From positions 62,001-126,000 of the forward strand of contig JBCDIT010000006.1 in the NCBI GenBank assembly GCA_038748775.1: a stretch of DNA of 64,000 nt, read 5' to 3'. This document shows, piece by piece, positions 55,920 through 64,000 of this stretch. The DNA comes from DAIQNV01 sp038748775 (GTDB taxonomy: Bacteria; Planctomycetota; Phycisphaerae; Phycisphaerales; UBA1924). The notes under the pieces are model-generated. The model made no database searches and was not told the origin of the DNA. It saw only the letters and a list, made by a program, of their open reading frames with translations. The translations under genes and the position numbers were made by a program. The stretch's first letter is position 1, and every line of letters begins with the position of its first letter.

Positions 55920-57073
55920 CGGCTCCCCTTTCCCAATCGAGAATCTCGCTCGGCACTCAATGACTTAGCATCGTCCGCGGCACTGATCGCCCTTCCGATC
56001 ATCTCCGCGACGTCGACGACGACCGCGTTGCCCAACGCTCGCAGAGCGTGGCGCCGCCACCTTCGACCCACTTGGTCGGAAAGCCCATCAGCCACTCGAC
56101 AAATCTGAGGTTCAACCGGCGTGGCTGGGGCAAGGTCGGCATCAGATTCGAGCACGCTTCGCCATCCGGCATAGTCGTTTCGGGACGGGGGAAACGCTGC
56201 GCGGCCATCGCGATCGGCTCGCCCATCCCGTTCCCGTTGTTCGCCGCTGCTTTGACGCGCTCCCGTCTCGTGTCCCACTGATCCAGGCTCTCCCCGTCGT
56301 TCGCCACCGAGGCATCCGGCGTCGGCCAACTCGTTGCCGCTTGCGTCACCGATCGCTCCTTGGCTCCCGCCACTCCCTTCGGTCTTCCGTCGCTGGCCAA
56401 GGGCGTCGGCCACTGTTCCGCTTGACCCTTGCAATTCAGGTTGCCCCTCGGGAATTTCCCCGGGCCTCGGTCCCCCATCGAACTCAACGGCGTACCCCAC
56501 ATCGCATCGCGTTGCGTCGCGTCCGTGAGTGTCACGCTCCCCGAGCCCGGACGGCCGCCGCTCGCGTTGGAATCCGACGCCGTCGACGTGGGCCACATCG
56601 CGGTAGGCCACGATGAACACCCTGTCTCGTCGGTGCGGGGCGCCGACATGTCGAGCACCCACCACGAGCGGCGTGCAGGTGTACCCGCATCCCTCCAAGT
56701 CACCGAGCACCCGGTCCGCGCCTCGATTTCGGAGAGCAGGGACGTTCTCAGCGACAACCCAACGGGGTCGAGCGTCTCGAACAAGCCGATGGAATTCACG
56801 CCACAGCCCCGACCTCTCCCCCTCGATGCCGGCACCTTTGCCGGCAGTCGAGATATCCTGACAAGGGAACCCGCCGACGATCGCGTCCAGCCCGGTCGCG
56901 CTGTCGGCCGTCAACTCTCGTACGTCTTCCCAGATCGGCACTCCCGGCCAGTGAGACGAAAGCACCGCGCGGCAGAACTCGTCTTGCTCGCACATCCCGA
57001 GGCACGACCAACCCGCACGCTCGAGCCCGAGGTCGAGGCCGCCGATGCCGGTGAAGAGGGAGAGGAATTGCAT
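55916..57073 (-). CDS. DNA (cytosine-5) methyltransferase
   Basis: 385 residues from ATG 57073. Motif I LSLFTGIGGLDLGLERAGW, the catalytic PCQ in IVGGFPCQDISTAGKGAG, the ENV motif in VVAENVPALRNRG, GAPHRRDRVFIVA (motif VIII) and the late ALRALGNAVVVDVAEMI (motif X) are all present. The target recognition part, about 200-330, is hydrophilic and variable. It has no cognate restriction gene here, so it probably protects the phage from host systems. An in-frame extension to 57424 runs through the neighbouring methyltransferase gene and is rejected. Confidence 0.92.
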   Translation of the reverse strand: MQFLSLFTGIGGLDLGLERAGWSCLGMCEQDEFCRAVLSSHWPGVPIWEDVRELTADSATGLDAIVGGFPCQDISTAGKGAGIEGERSGLWREFHRLVRDARPRWVVAENVPALRNRGADRVLGDLEGCGYTCTPLVVGARHVGAPHRRDRVFIVAYRDVAHVDGVGFQRERRPSGLGERDTHGRDATRCDVGYAVEFDGGPRPGEIPEGQPELQGSSGTVADALGQRRKTEGSGGSQGAIGDASGNELADAGCLGGERRGEPGSVGHETGARQSSGEQRERDGRADRDGRAAFPPSRNDYAGWRSVLESDADLAPATPVEPQICRVADGLSDQVGRRWRRHALRALGNAVVVDVAEMIGRAISAADDAKSLSAERDSRLGKGSR

Positions 57074-57080
57074 GCACCAC

Positions 57081-58184
57081 TCACTCCCCACCTTCGGCCG
57101 GCTCATCACCGGCGAACAGCGGCGAATCCACCACCTCGTCGCTACGCCATCCGAGACGGGTGGCCCCGATGCACCGTCGACTCGCAGCCGCATATTCCGG
57201 GTTAAGTTCCATCCCGATAAAGTCGCGCCCAAGGCGCACCGCCGCCTCGCCCGTCGTGCCCGAACCGCTGAACGGATCAAGGACGACCGCCCGCGAGACC
57301 TCGGCGTCACACGAGCAGGTCGGCCCGTCGCGGGCGACCGGAGCCCCGCACTCGTCGCACACGCCGAGCGAGCTGGTACCTGCTTGGATGCAACGGACTG
57401 GCAGTTGCAGCGGGAACGTCGCAACGTGCGCCCCGCCGTTTGGCTCGGTACTCATCCACCACACATCTCTCGCATTGCGTCCCCGGGGTGCCTTTCGCTC
57501 CCCAGACATCCGAGTCCGCTGGCCACTATCGTCGCCGGGGCAAATCGCCCGACCTTCAGCACCGGTGAACTTGTACCGGTACCGCGATACAGAGCCCGGC
57601 GACATCCCCTCGCGAATGGCTTCCGCATCGTAGAAGTAGCGGTCCGCCTTTGACATCAAAAAGACGTGCTCGTGCGACTTCGTCGGCCGATCGACGCAGC
57701 TTTCCGGATGAACATTCGGCTTGGCCCAGATAATGTCCGACCTGATGTACCAACCCGCATCCTGAAGCGCCAAAGCAACCCGCCACGGGACGCCGAGCAG
57801 GTTCTTTCGCGGAACATCAAATCGGCGGTGCGATCGTTGGCTCGCCTTCTGCGCGTCTTGTAGCTTCCTCGCTCGCCCGTTCGGCTTGGTGAGCGTGGAG
57901 CTTTCCCAGCCCGCCCCAGAATTCGGCGGCCCCGAGTAGCCGTCGCCGATATTGAGCCACAACGTACCGTCGTCGCGAAGAACGCGACGAACATGCTCAA
58001 ACACGCCAACCATCGCTTTGACGTATTCGGCGAGCGTCGCTTCGAGACCGAGTTGTCCATCAACGCCGTAGTCGCGGAGACCCCAGTATGGCGGGCTCGT
58101 CACGCAACAGTGAACGGACCGATCCGGCATCGCAGCGAGCAACTCAACGCAATCTCCCGTCTCAATGCGCCAGATCGAGGTCAT
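57081..58184 (-). CDS. N4-cytosine or N6-adenine DNA methyltransferase (beta class)
   Basis: 367 residues. Catalytic TSPPYWGLRDYG at about 29-40 comes before the SAM-binding DPFSGSGTTGEAAVRLGRDF near 320, the beta order of motifs. An SPPY core is commoner in N4-cytosine enzymes but occurs in both. A four-cysteine zinc-finger-like insert (CDECGAPVARDGPTCSC) lies just before the SAM motif and may help recognise DNA. It ends 7 bases before the C5-methyltransferase. No restriction partner is next to it. Confidence 0.9.
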   Translation of the reverse strand: MTSIWRIETGDCVELLAAMPDRSVHCCVTSPPYWGLRDYGVDGQLGLEATLAEYVKAMVGVFEHVRRVLRDDGTLWLNIGDGYSGPPNSGAGWESSTLTKPNGRARKLQDAQKASQRSHRRFDVPRKNLLGVPWRVALALQDAGWYIRSDIIWAKPNVHPESCVDRPTKSHEHVFLMSKADRYFYDAEAIREGMSPGSVSRYRYKFTGAEGRAICPGDDSGQRTRMSGERKAPRGRNARDVWWMSTEPNGGAHVATFPLQLPVRCIQAGTSSLGVCDECGAPVARDGPTCSCDAEVSRAVVLDPFSGSGTTGEAAVRLGRDFIGMELNPEYAAASRRCIGATRLGWRSDEVVDSPLFAGDEPAEGGE

Positions 58185-58696
58185 GCCTGAAGCCCGACAA
58201 ACAACGACGCCTCAGCTTCCCGACGCTCGCGCGCCCAACGCCGGGCTTGCTCCGCGGTCCGGGCCTTGTGGCACCGCACGCACAGCGTCCTCAGATTGTC
58301 CGGATGGTCCCGCCCGCCCTCAGATCGCGCAACGACATGGTCCGCATCCCAAGGATCACGCATCGGATTGGCGTAGCCCAAAAACCTCTTATAGAACTCG
58401 TCCCGCTCGCCGTATGCGGGCGACACAACCTCCGATGCCGCGATCACCATCTTGCGATAGAGCTCGGTGTCGAGCCCGCACGCAGAGCAGACCCCCCGAT
58501 CGCGCTTGTAGACCGCCGCCCGAACGACACCCCAGTTGTTCTCCATTAGGTACTCGCTAACGCACTCCGGCGAGCACCAACGCAGCTTGCCCTTCGGAAC
58601 CTCGGCCCAGCACCATCGGCACAACCGCCGACCGTTCGGTCCCCTGCCCAAAGGCTGGACAAACGGCGCCACCGCCTCCGGGTGCCGCCGCGTCAC
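58181..58696 (-). CDS. HNH endonuclease
   Basis: 171 residues from GTG 58696, overlapping the previous stop in GTGA. Two zinc-binding stretches (CRWCWAEVPKGKLRWCSPEC and CSACGLDTEL) precede the HNH core PWDADHVVARSEGGRDHPDN and TLCVRCHKART. In phages, HNH proteins next to terminase may act in packaging, but this one lies 3.2 kb away beside methyltransferases, with which it may form a restriction-like unit or act in recombination. Confidence 0.82.
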   Translation of the reverse strand: MTRRHPEAVAPFVQPLGRGPNGRRLCRWCWAEVPKGKLRWCSPECVSEYLMENNWGVVRAAVYKRDRGVCSACGLDTELYRKMVIAASEVVSPAYGERDEFYKRFLGYANPMRDPWDADHVVARSEGGRDHPDNLRTLCVRCHKARTAEQARRWARERREAEASLFVGLQA

Positions 58697-59028
58697 GTCG
58701 AAGCCCCCGCAAACAACGAATCCGGATGCCCACCCCGATACCGATCGCCCGTCTCGACGTACCGAAGACACACCGCCACGACCTGAACAACCTCAGCGAA
58801 CAACGCCTCAGAAGGTGAGTCCGCTCGAATCTCGTCCCACGCCTCGTCGAGCTCCTCTTTGAGAATCGCGAAGAACTCGTGACGCCCCCACGGATCGCGG
58901 CCGTGCTTGGCGTAGGCGCGATCAAGCTCCGCCTCGACGAGCGATAGAAACGCTGTCCTCGCCGCCGACGCCGGCGTCGCCTCACCGACCGGAGCACCTG
59001 GACCTTCACCCGACAGTTCACGCGGCAT
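58693..59028 (-). CDS. MazG-like protein
   Basis: 111 residues from ATG 59028. The conserved helix pair GRHEFFAILKEELDEAWDEI and FAEVVQVVAVCLRYVETGDR carries the Glu and Asp spacing of the MazG/all-alpha NTP pyrophosphohydrolase group. Phage members may lower (p)ppGpp or trim the nucleotide pool; the activity here is not proven. It overlaps both neighbours. Confidence 0.6.
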   Translation of the reverse strand: MPRELSGEGPGAPVGEATPASAARTAFLSLVEAELDRAYAKHGRDPWGRHEFFAILKEELDEAWDEIRADSPSEALFAEVVQVVAVCLRYVETGDRYRGGHPDSLFAGAST

Positions 59029-59611
59029 GATCCACCTCCCCGTGCGACACACCGACCGCGACGCCCTCAACGTCGTCGGTCCGGAAACCGAAGTGACAGA
59101 CCAGGTGCCCCGTCGCCTCGACTTCTTTGCACGCAACCCAGACGACACCGAGCGCACGCAATCGCTGCAAGACCGGCGGCCCGATCAATCCGAGCCCGCA
59201 CTCGATCCCCCGATACCCACCCGTCACGCGATACAGCCCGGAGCCCATGCAACGCGGACACTGACGCTCGAGCAGCATGCCGACCAGTCCAACACCGCCG
59301 CACACGTCGCAATCAACCCGCCCTACGAGCTCAGGCAACTCCGCCCTCGGCAACTTCGCCATCTCGCCGCGGCCGAAGAACTGTGTGTCGATCGGCGGTC
59401 TCCGCTCCACCACCCCGTACGCCACCCCTTTCACAGGATCAAGGGTCCGAACAGCAATGGTCTGACTCGCGACGCACAGCCGACCATCCCGGTCTACCCA
59501 GGGCGTCGACATGTCGTACTTGTTGTCGACCGTCACGTGCGATGTACACCGCACGAACGCTCCCCACATCGCCGCCCCCACGCTCTCACGCACCGCGTCC
59601 ATGCCGTCCAT
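59018..59611 (-). CDS. Unknown phage protein with DnaJ-like zinc ribbon
   Basis: 197 residues from ATG 59611 (MDGMDAVRESVGAAMWGAFV). A CDVCGGVG ... CPRCMGSGLY pair is the CxxCxGxG pattern of DnaJ-type zinc modules, at about 105-130. The rest is not recognised. The ATG shares a base with the preceding TAA (TAATG), a tight coupling. Confidence 0.55.
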   Translation of the reverse strand: MDGMDAVRESVGAAMWGAFVRCTSHVTVDNKYDMSTPWVDRDGRLCVASQTIAVRTLDPVKGVAYGVVERRPPIDTQFFGRGEMAKLPRAELPELVGRVDCDVCGGVGLVGMLLERQCPRCMGSGLYRVTGGYRGIECGLGLIGPPVLQRLRALGVVWVACKEVEATGHLVCHFGFRTDDVEGVAVGVSHGEVDHAA

Positions 59612-59823
59612 TAGTTGTTCTCCTCCATGCCAAGCCGCACCGCCGCCAGGACGCCGACCCGGCTCGCTCGAAACAACGCTTTCGCAACGGGCTGATCGGA
59701 CACGTGGACGCACGAGCGGATCTGGTTGAGCACAGCCTCGAGCGGCATGCCCAAGGCCCGCAGCTCATCGCGGAGCTCGATGATTTCCCGATCAAGACCG
59801 GCGACTACTTCATGCGTCTTCAA
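59611..59823 (-). CDS. Small helical phage protein
   Basis: 70 residues, MKTHEVVAGLDREIIELRDE to GVLAAVRLGMEENN. A short coiled coil at the N-terminus (LDREIIELRDELRALGMPLE). No family was recognised; it overlaps the gene upstream and is coupled downstream. Confidence 0.5.
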   Translation of the reverse strand: MKTHEVVAGLDREIIELRDELRALGMPLEAVLNQIRSCVHVSDQPVAKALFRASRVGVLAAVRLGMEENN

Positions 59824-60460
59824 GGTCTACCCCATCGCTTTCCCGGCTGACCGCCGCTCGAGCCAACATCGCCGTAGCTTGCTTCTCGAGCGAACGCTCC
59901 CGCTCGGTCAGCCGCTGCGTCAGCCGCGGCCGAAGCAGATCGCGGCCCGACTCTTCCGCAAGCAAGCTCCGCAGAGCATCGAGATCATCGCGAGAGCACC
60001 GCGACCACCCGAGCGGAATACCCGCGTTCTCGAACGGCGCCGCCGCCGCAAAGCACGAGTCGATCGAGCTATCGATCGACACGCGACCACCCGTGCGCCC
60101 GACCATCTGTGACGATGGATACAGCCGAGGCAGCGCCTGACCACGGAGCAGCGACGTCGCCGGCAGCAATCGATCGCTCTCCACCGGCACGCCGGGCCGC
60201 TCCTCAAACACGCCGTGCGCCGCGTCAGATCGATCCGTTGTCACCTCGAGTGTTCCGAGGTACCGCAGCCAGAGCGGGTCTTTCGACGGCCGCCTTGTCG
60301 TATCCCGAAGCGAACGCCCGCACAGCACACGCTCCCCGTTCGCCGAGGCGTGCGCCGCCGGCCGAGCCGGCGATCCGCCATCGCCGCCACGAGTCGGCAC
60401 CCACGGCTTCGCCGCCGTCGCCGCCGCGATCCGAGCCGACCGTTCCGCGCGAGCGATCAC
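59810..60460 (-). CDS. Unknown phage protein
   Basis: 216 residues from GTG 60460, which overlaps the previous stop (GTGA). Basic N-terminus, then a mixed region and a charged helical end (LRPRLTQRLTERERSLEKQA). No motif recognised. Confidence 0.45.
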   Translation of the reverse strand: MIARAERSARIAAATAAKPWVPTRGGDGGSPARPAAHASANGERVLCGRSLRDTTRRPSKDPLWLRYLGTLEVTTDRSDAAHGVFEERPGVPVESDRLLPATSLLRGQALPRLYPSSQMVGRTGGRVSIDSSIDSCFAAAAPFENAGIPLGWSRCSRDDLDALRSLLAEESGRDLLRPRLTQRLTERERSLEKQATAMLARAAVSRESDGVDLEDA

Positions 60461-62694
60461 GGCCGACCCCTGACGCCGGACTGGACTGGAATCAGGGCCT
60501 GCTCCGACTCGAGCACACCATCAACCAACTCGACGCGATCGGCGCCGACCTCGGTGGTCCCGCCGAACGGGCCCATCGTGTTCCCGATGAACGCGGCCAC
60601 ACGCTCGAACGACGCACCAACGCCATACCCGGACCCGCCACCGAGCCCGGAGACACCCGCCCACACGTCACGAATCACCTGTAGCGTTGGCAGACGCCCC
60701 AGTCCACCCGATAGCACCGATCCGTCCGCACGCACCGGCATCGTGCCGAACTGTTGAGGCCCGTGTCTCGCTTCGTACTCAGCCTCGCTCAGCGTCGTCG
60801 TCGCATCGGTAAGCACGACGTCGCCCGAGCCGCCGTTGCCATCGCAGAACCAAGACCGATGCGTGCTCCCCAGGTCCCATCCAACGAGCTCGAACGCCGT
60901 CGGTACCGAACCGCTGCGAATGCGAAGACCGCCGCCCGGGTGGAGGTTGACGAACATCGCATCCTCCAAGATCAACCGCATCCGGGGCGAAATGAACCGG
61001 CCATCAAAGCGGCAGATTGCGCCTGCGTTGGGGTTGTCCCAGAGGATCAGCGACTTGCGGATCGCGAACCAATACTCGACGCCGGCGAACGACTGGTCAG
61101 TCGCGCCGTCCTGATCGCGCGGCCGCATGAAGTGCGAATCCCACGGCATGTAGACCACACACCCGTCAAGGGTCACCCCGTGGTTGAAGCCGCTAAACAG
61201 GTACTGAGAACCCGCGACCCCCGACTCAGCCTTGCTCGAGAACCAACACCGCTCAAACCGTGTCTTCTGTGGATGGCGAGTGGAGAACGACGCCGCCTCG
61301 ATCACCTCGTCGCGACGAACCGCCGTGTAGGTCTCGGGCCGATCATGGCGGACCTCAGCAAGCTCGATCTTCGGCGCACACTGCAAACGCGCGGCAACGA
61401 CATCGGGCCGGCTCACCCTCATCCGGTTGCGCGACGCCACCATCGACACGAACCCGCCGTGCGGCGCCCCGTAGCTCGCGCGGAAGTAGTCCGCCCCCGT
61501 CGTCGATTCGTCCGCCGCATCGACAACATCCGGGTGGATGACCTGGTTCGCGATCATGTCGTGATTGAGAATGTCCTGCGACGCCGGCGTTTGCGGCGAA
61601 CTGACGAGCCACCCGCCTTCGCTCCCGCCGCACATGACCCGGTTTCCGTGAGCGAGCACCCGTCCATTGCCGTTCGGGATGAACGCGAACACGTCGCCCG
61701 ACGCCGCGAGAACGGTCGCGTTCGCGCGAAGATTGAGCCACGTTTCACCCGGGCCACCCGTCCGCAGCTCCGCGGTGCGCTGGTTCGCCGCCGAACCAAG
61801 GGCCGGTCCGTTGGTCGCCATGAACGCGAGCCGCACACCCGCGACCAACATCCGCCCCACCGAGGCCCCGCTCGCTCTGACCAGCGAGACGCCCGAGGTG
61901 TTTGTATTGAGCCCCGCCTCACCATGATCCAGGATGAACCCGGATTCAACCCCGAGCGACGCGGGATCAACGCCGCCCGGGAAGTGGGCATACAGCGTCT
62001 GGCTCGTGCCATCGTCATGGAGCACAAGCCGACCCGGATGGTTGTCGTTGAGATCATCGAGCGAGCCCGACAGCGACGTCGAGCCGTCCGAGTCTTGCAC
62101 GACGCCCTGCTTGTCCAGCGTGAGCCCGCCGGCGCCAACCATCGCCAGCATCACCCGGATCCGCTCCGCATCCGACCACCCCCCGGGGTCCGCAGACGCC
62201 GCCGGCGACGGCCGGTAGCGATCGAGCAAACCCGCGGTGTCGAGCACCATGCACGCGATGCCCGGTCGAGTGGCCACGATCGACTGGCCCGCGATCGCCG
62301 CGTAGTACGCCGAGACATCCCTCGAGTACACGTTCGACCGCCCATCGCCCCGCGTCGCGGCATCGGTCCATTCGCCCGACCCGATCGGCTCATCGAACCG
62401 ATACGTGGGCGGCGCGAACGCCTCATTGAGCAGACCGATCCCAACGACCGCGTACCGCCCAAGATCTGACGTGACCTCGCGGGCGGCAACGTTGTCGTTC
62501 GCGAACAACTGCCGGCCGAGCCGCGTGCCTCGATCGACAACAACCTCGTCCGGACCCGGCGAATAGTCAAACGAGTACGGGTCATCCATGACGCCGGTAC
62601 CGGAACTGCCATCGAGCGAGATATCACGATGCACGACCGTGAGCTCGCCCATCGCCTCGCCGAGCTCAAGATGCCCCTCAGGAACCGTTGCCAT
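60457..62694 (-). CDS. Large beta-rich spike-like protein in the replication module
   Basis: 745 residues from ATG 62694 (MATVPEGHLELGEAMGELTV). Repeating short strands with conserved-looking Asn/Gly/Asp turns (TRFERCWFSSKAESG, GFNHGVTLDGCVVYM, RLILEDAMFVNLHPG) suggest a right-handed parallel beta-helix like tailspikes or polysaccharide lyases. The head part has a DNDNV-like LFANDNVAAREVTSDLGRYA. No catalytic triad could be assigned. It sits between the helicase and small genes, about 24 kb from the tail-tip genes, so it may be a separate depolymerase or receptor-binding protein. Confidence 0.5.
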   Translation of the reverse strand: MATVPEGHLELGEAMGELTVVHRDISLDGSSGTGVMDDPYSFDYSPGPDEVVVDRGTRLGRQLFANDNVAAREVTSDLGRYAVVGIGLLNEAFAPPTYRFDEPIGSGEWTDAATRGDGRSNVYSRDVSAYYAAIAGQSIVATRPGIACMVLDTAGLLDRYRPSPAASADPGGWSDAERIRVMLAMVGAGGLTLDKQGVVQDSDGSTSLSGSLDDLNDNHPGRLVLHDDGTSQTLYAHFPGGVDPASLGVESGFILDHGEAGLNTNTSGVSLVRASGASVGRMLVAGVRLAFMATNGPALGSAANQRTAELRTGGPGETWLNLRANATVLAASGDVFAFIPNGNGRVLAHGNRVMCGGSEGGWLVSSPQTPASQDILNHDMIANQVIHPDVVDAADESTTGADYFRASYGAPHGGFVSMVASRNRMRVSRPDVVAARLQCAPKIELAEVRHDRPETYTAVRRDEVIEAASFSTRHPQKTRFERCWFSSKAESGVAGSQYLFSGFNHGVTLDGCVVYMPWDSHFMRPRDQDGATDQSFAGVEYWFAIRKSLILWDNPNAGAICRFDGRFISPRMRLILEDAMFVNLHPGGGLRIRSGSVPTAFELVGWDLGSTHRSWFCDGNGGSGDVVLTDATTTLSEAEYEARHGPQQFGTMPVRADGSVLSGGLGRLPTLQVIRDVWAGVSGLGGGSGYGVGASFERVAAFIGNTMGPFGGTTEVGADRVELVDGVLESEQALIPVQSGVRGRP

Positions 62695-62696
62695 CT

Positions 62697-62915
62697 TCAC
62701 GCCCTCCGATCGCTGAACAACGCCAACGCCAGCCGCGGCGATACCAGCAAGCCAGCAAGCCACACCACACTCACAGCCTCAACCTGTTCCGTGCATGCGA
62801 ACACGGAGAGCACGCCGACAACCATGCCAACCCCCGCGCACCACGGCCGCGATCGCATCGCAGACACGATCTGCCAAGCACCCGCACTGATCGCCCGGCC
62901 CATCGACTTGAACAT
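62697..62915 (-). CDS. Small two-helix membrane protein, possible holin
   Basis: 72 residues from ATG 62915, overlapping the helicase stop (TGATG). Two hydrophobic stretches, CAGVGMVVGVLSVFACTE and VSVVWLAGLLVSPRLALAL, with a basic N-terminus (MFKSMGRAISAGAWQIV) and an end SDRRA. The topology fits a class II holin, but no endolysin is beside it, so the role is open. Confidence 0.45.
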   Translation of the reverse strand: MFKSMGRAISAGAWQIVSAMRSRPWCAGVGMVVGVLSVFACTEQVEAVSVVWLAGLLVSPRLALALFSDRRA

Positions 62916-64000
62916 CACGCCCCCTCCACGCTCGTACCAGACGAGCCGCCATCGACGGCAGCCCCGCGCCCTCGCCCGTACCGCGAGGTATCGAACTCGC
63001 TGTACGTCCGAAACGTCCCCCGCGGACCGTCCCACGTCAGCGAGACCGTGTCGGTCGGCCCGTTGCGTTGCTTCGCGACGATGAGCTCGGCGCGGTTCTC
63101 TTTGCCTTGGTTCTGCATCCGCCACTCGCGGTCGGCATTCGACTCGCTCTGGTGGTAATACCCCTCGCGGTAGAGCAACCCGACGAGATCCGCGTCTTGC
63201 TCGATCGACCCCGACTCACGCAGGTCGCTCGGCCGCGGTCGCTTGTCGTCTCGGCTATCGGGCGCCCGATTCAGCTGACAGGCCACCAGCACCGGAACCC
63301 CGAGATCTTTCGCCGTCGCCTTGAGCGCCCCCGAAAGCTCCGAGACTTCGACTTGCCGGTTCTCGCGCCGCTTGCCCGACGTCGTCATCAACTGCAAGTA
63401 GTCGACCACGACAAGGCCGAGCGGCGGCCCCTCGCGACGCGACACCATCCGACGACACCGCGCCCGCAACTGGCCGATCGTGATCCCCGGCGAGAAGTCA
63501 ACATGCACCGGCAACGCCGCCAGCGTGTCACGGACCGCCCATACCTTCTCCACTTCCTCGGGCGTCAGCGTCGCACGAGCGATCTTGCTCATCGACACGC
63601 CGGATTGCATCGACAGGTACCGCGCCGCGATCTGCGAACGGTGCATCTCCATGCTGAAGATCAGGACCGACTTCGGCTCCGCCGCCCGCGACCCCGCCGC
63701 CACGTTCCTCGCGATCGACAACGCCAGCGCCGTCTTGCCCATACCGGGGCGACCGGCAACAACCGCGAGCTCGCCGGCGTGCAACCCGCCGGTGAGCTCG
63801 TCGAGATCTCGGTACCCCGTCGCCAACCCCGGCGCTACGCCGTCGTGGATCGCCGCCTCGACCTCGAGCAGCCGCTCGGTCGACACGTCCCCGACGCTCG
63901 CCACGTCCGAACCGCCCGCCACGCGAGTCGCCTCGAACAGCCGCGACTCGACACGTTCGATCAACCCAGAAACATCGCCATCGATCTCGTCGGTGGTCTC
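62915..64000 (-). CDS. DnaB-family replicative helicase, 5' end outside window
   Basis: At least 361 residues; the frame stays open to base 64000. RecA-like motifs: Walker A GRPGMGKTALALSIARNV, Walker B LGLVVVDYLQLM, the H4 region CQLNRAPDSRDDKRPRPSDL and ESGSIEQDADLVGLLYREGY. A possible TTG start at 63964 would leave only a very short N-terminal part, but the residues before it (ETTDEIDGDVSGLIERVE) look like normal coding, so the N-terminal domain probably lies outside. It unwinds phage DNA ahead of the fork and indicates that the phage encodes part of its own replication. It heads the leftward operon seen here. Confidence 0.88.
   Translation of the reverse strand, partial: ETTDEIDGDVSGLIERVESRLFEATRVAGGSDVASVGDVSTERLLEVEAAIHDGVAPGLATGYRDLDELTGGLHAGELAVVAGRPGMGKTALALSIARNVAAGSRAAEPKSVLIFSMEMHRSQIAARYLSMQSGVSMSKIARATLTPEEVEKVWAVRDTLAALPVHVDFSPGITIGQLRARCRRMVSRREGPPLGLVVVDYLQLMTTSGKRRENRQVEVSELSGALKATAKDLGVPVLVACQLNRAPDSRDDKRPRPSDLRESGSIEQDADLVGLLYREGYYHQSESNADREWRMQNQGKENRAELIVAKQRNGPTDTVSLTWDGPRGTFRTYSEFDTSRYGRGRGAAVDGGSSGTSVEGA

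Larger units (their letters stand above)
30390..64000. mobile_element. Lambda-like siphovirus-type prophage, right end outside window
   Basis: Begins at the displaced tRNA-Met-like 3' half and contains, in order, a tyrosine integrase, an XRE regulator and a leftward operon with a DnaB-type helicase, methyltransferases, Nu1-like and GpA-like terminase subunits, a gpW-like connector, lambda-type portal, S49 protease, DUF2190 decoration protein, capsid candidate, tail tube, G/GT chaperone and tape measure. Structural genes are contiguous and undamaged, so it may be intact. The right attachment site is beyond 64,000. The combination of headful or cos packaging cannot be read, but GpA-type terminases usually cut at cos. 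Confidence 0.85.

Noticed and set aside
57073..57424. N-terminal extension of the C5 methyltransferase
   Set aside because: It is antisense-phase text of the neighbouring methyltransferase gene; the family N-terminus is MQFLSLFTGIGG at 57073.
60754..62469. A 571-codon rightward frame opposite the spike-like gene
   Set aside because: Arg/Pro-rich shadow text; the leftward frame has starts coupled to neighbours and protein-like composition.

Overview
The window reads as chromosome plus integrated phage from a GC-rich planctomycete, most likely of the class Phycisphaerae. The support is a secreted VCBS-repeat protein ending in a two-repeat dockerin-like tail of the type common in that class (25911-28856), a Hanks kinase fused through one membrane helix to a TPR-rich half (22823-25699), an EF-hand envelope protein, and a tyrosine recombinase of a planctomycete-like subtype. 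All family calls come from motifs and length read by eye; no search was run.

Left part, 1-30,228: ordinary chromosome in short operons. It begins inside a frameshifted aac(6')-like acetyltransferase and a DUF1963 protein. A leftward pair follows (S1/P1 nuclease and a secreted ADP-ribosylglycohydrolase), then malic enzyme and divergent thpR. Next come a truncated glycosyltransferase, an AT-richer orphan gene, proS overlapped by a degenerate QueC-like gene, and a sirtuin lacking its zinc cysteines. A small block of broken duplicate ends (thpR and sirtuin 3' fragments placed head to head) precedes the histidine-utilisation set hutH ... hutU-hutG-hutI, which takes histidine to glutamate plus formamide if the formiminoglutamase call is right. 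After it lie a lipid-kinase-like gene, the overlapping trio map-trpA-neuD-like, the kinase, and the two calcium-binding-type secreted proteins sharing a terminator.

Right part, about 30,390-64,000: the left two-thirds or more of an integrated siphovirus-type prophage; its right end is outside the window. The boundary carries the displaced 3' half of a tRNA-Met-like gene, direct repeats and a perfect palindrome. Then come an integrase (+), two small leftward genes, an XRE regulator (+) with a coupled 21-codon leader, and a long leftward operon. In transcription order (64,000 to 33,473) the operon runs DnaB-type helicase, small membrane protein, large beta-rich spike-like protein, small genes, MazG-like protein, HNH nuclease, two DNA methyltransferases, Nu1-like small terminase, GpA-type large terminase, gpW-like connector, lambda-type portal, S49 protease, acidic scaffold candidate, DUF2190 decoration protein, major capsid candidate, head-tail and tail genes, a tail chaperone with a clear -1 frameshift site, tape measure, and a block of tail-tip or unknown genes. 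The head module follows the lambda order (terminase, gpW, portal, protease/scaffold, decoration, capsid). No endolysin was recognised.

The most unusual items are the prophage itself, the G GGC CCG frameshift, the terminase small/large overlap built on a 12-bp repeat read in two frames, the attachment region with repeats on both sides of the tRNA fragment, and the duplicated gene ends at 11,566-11,979.
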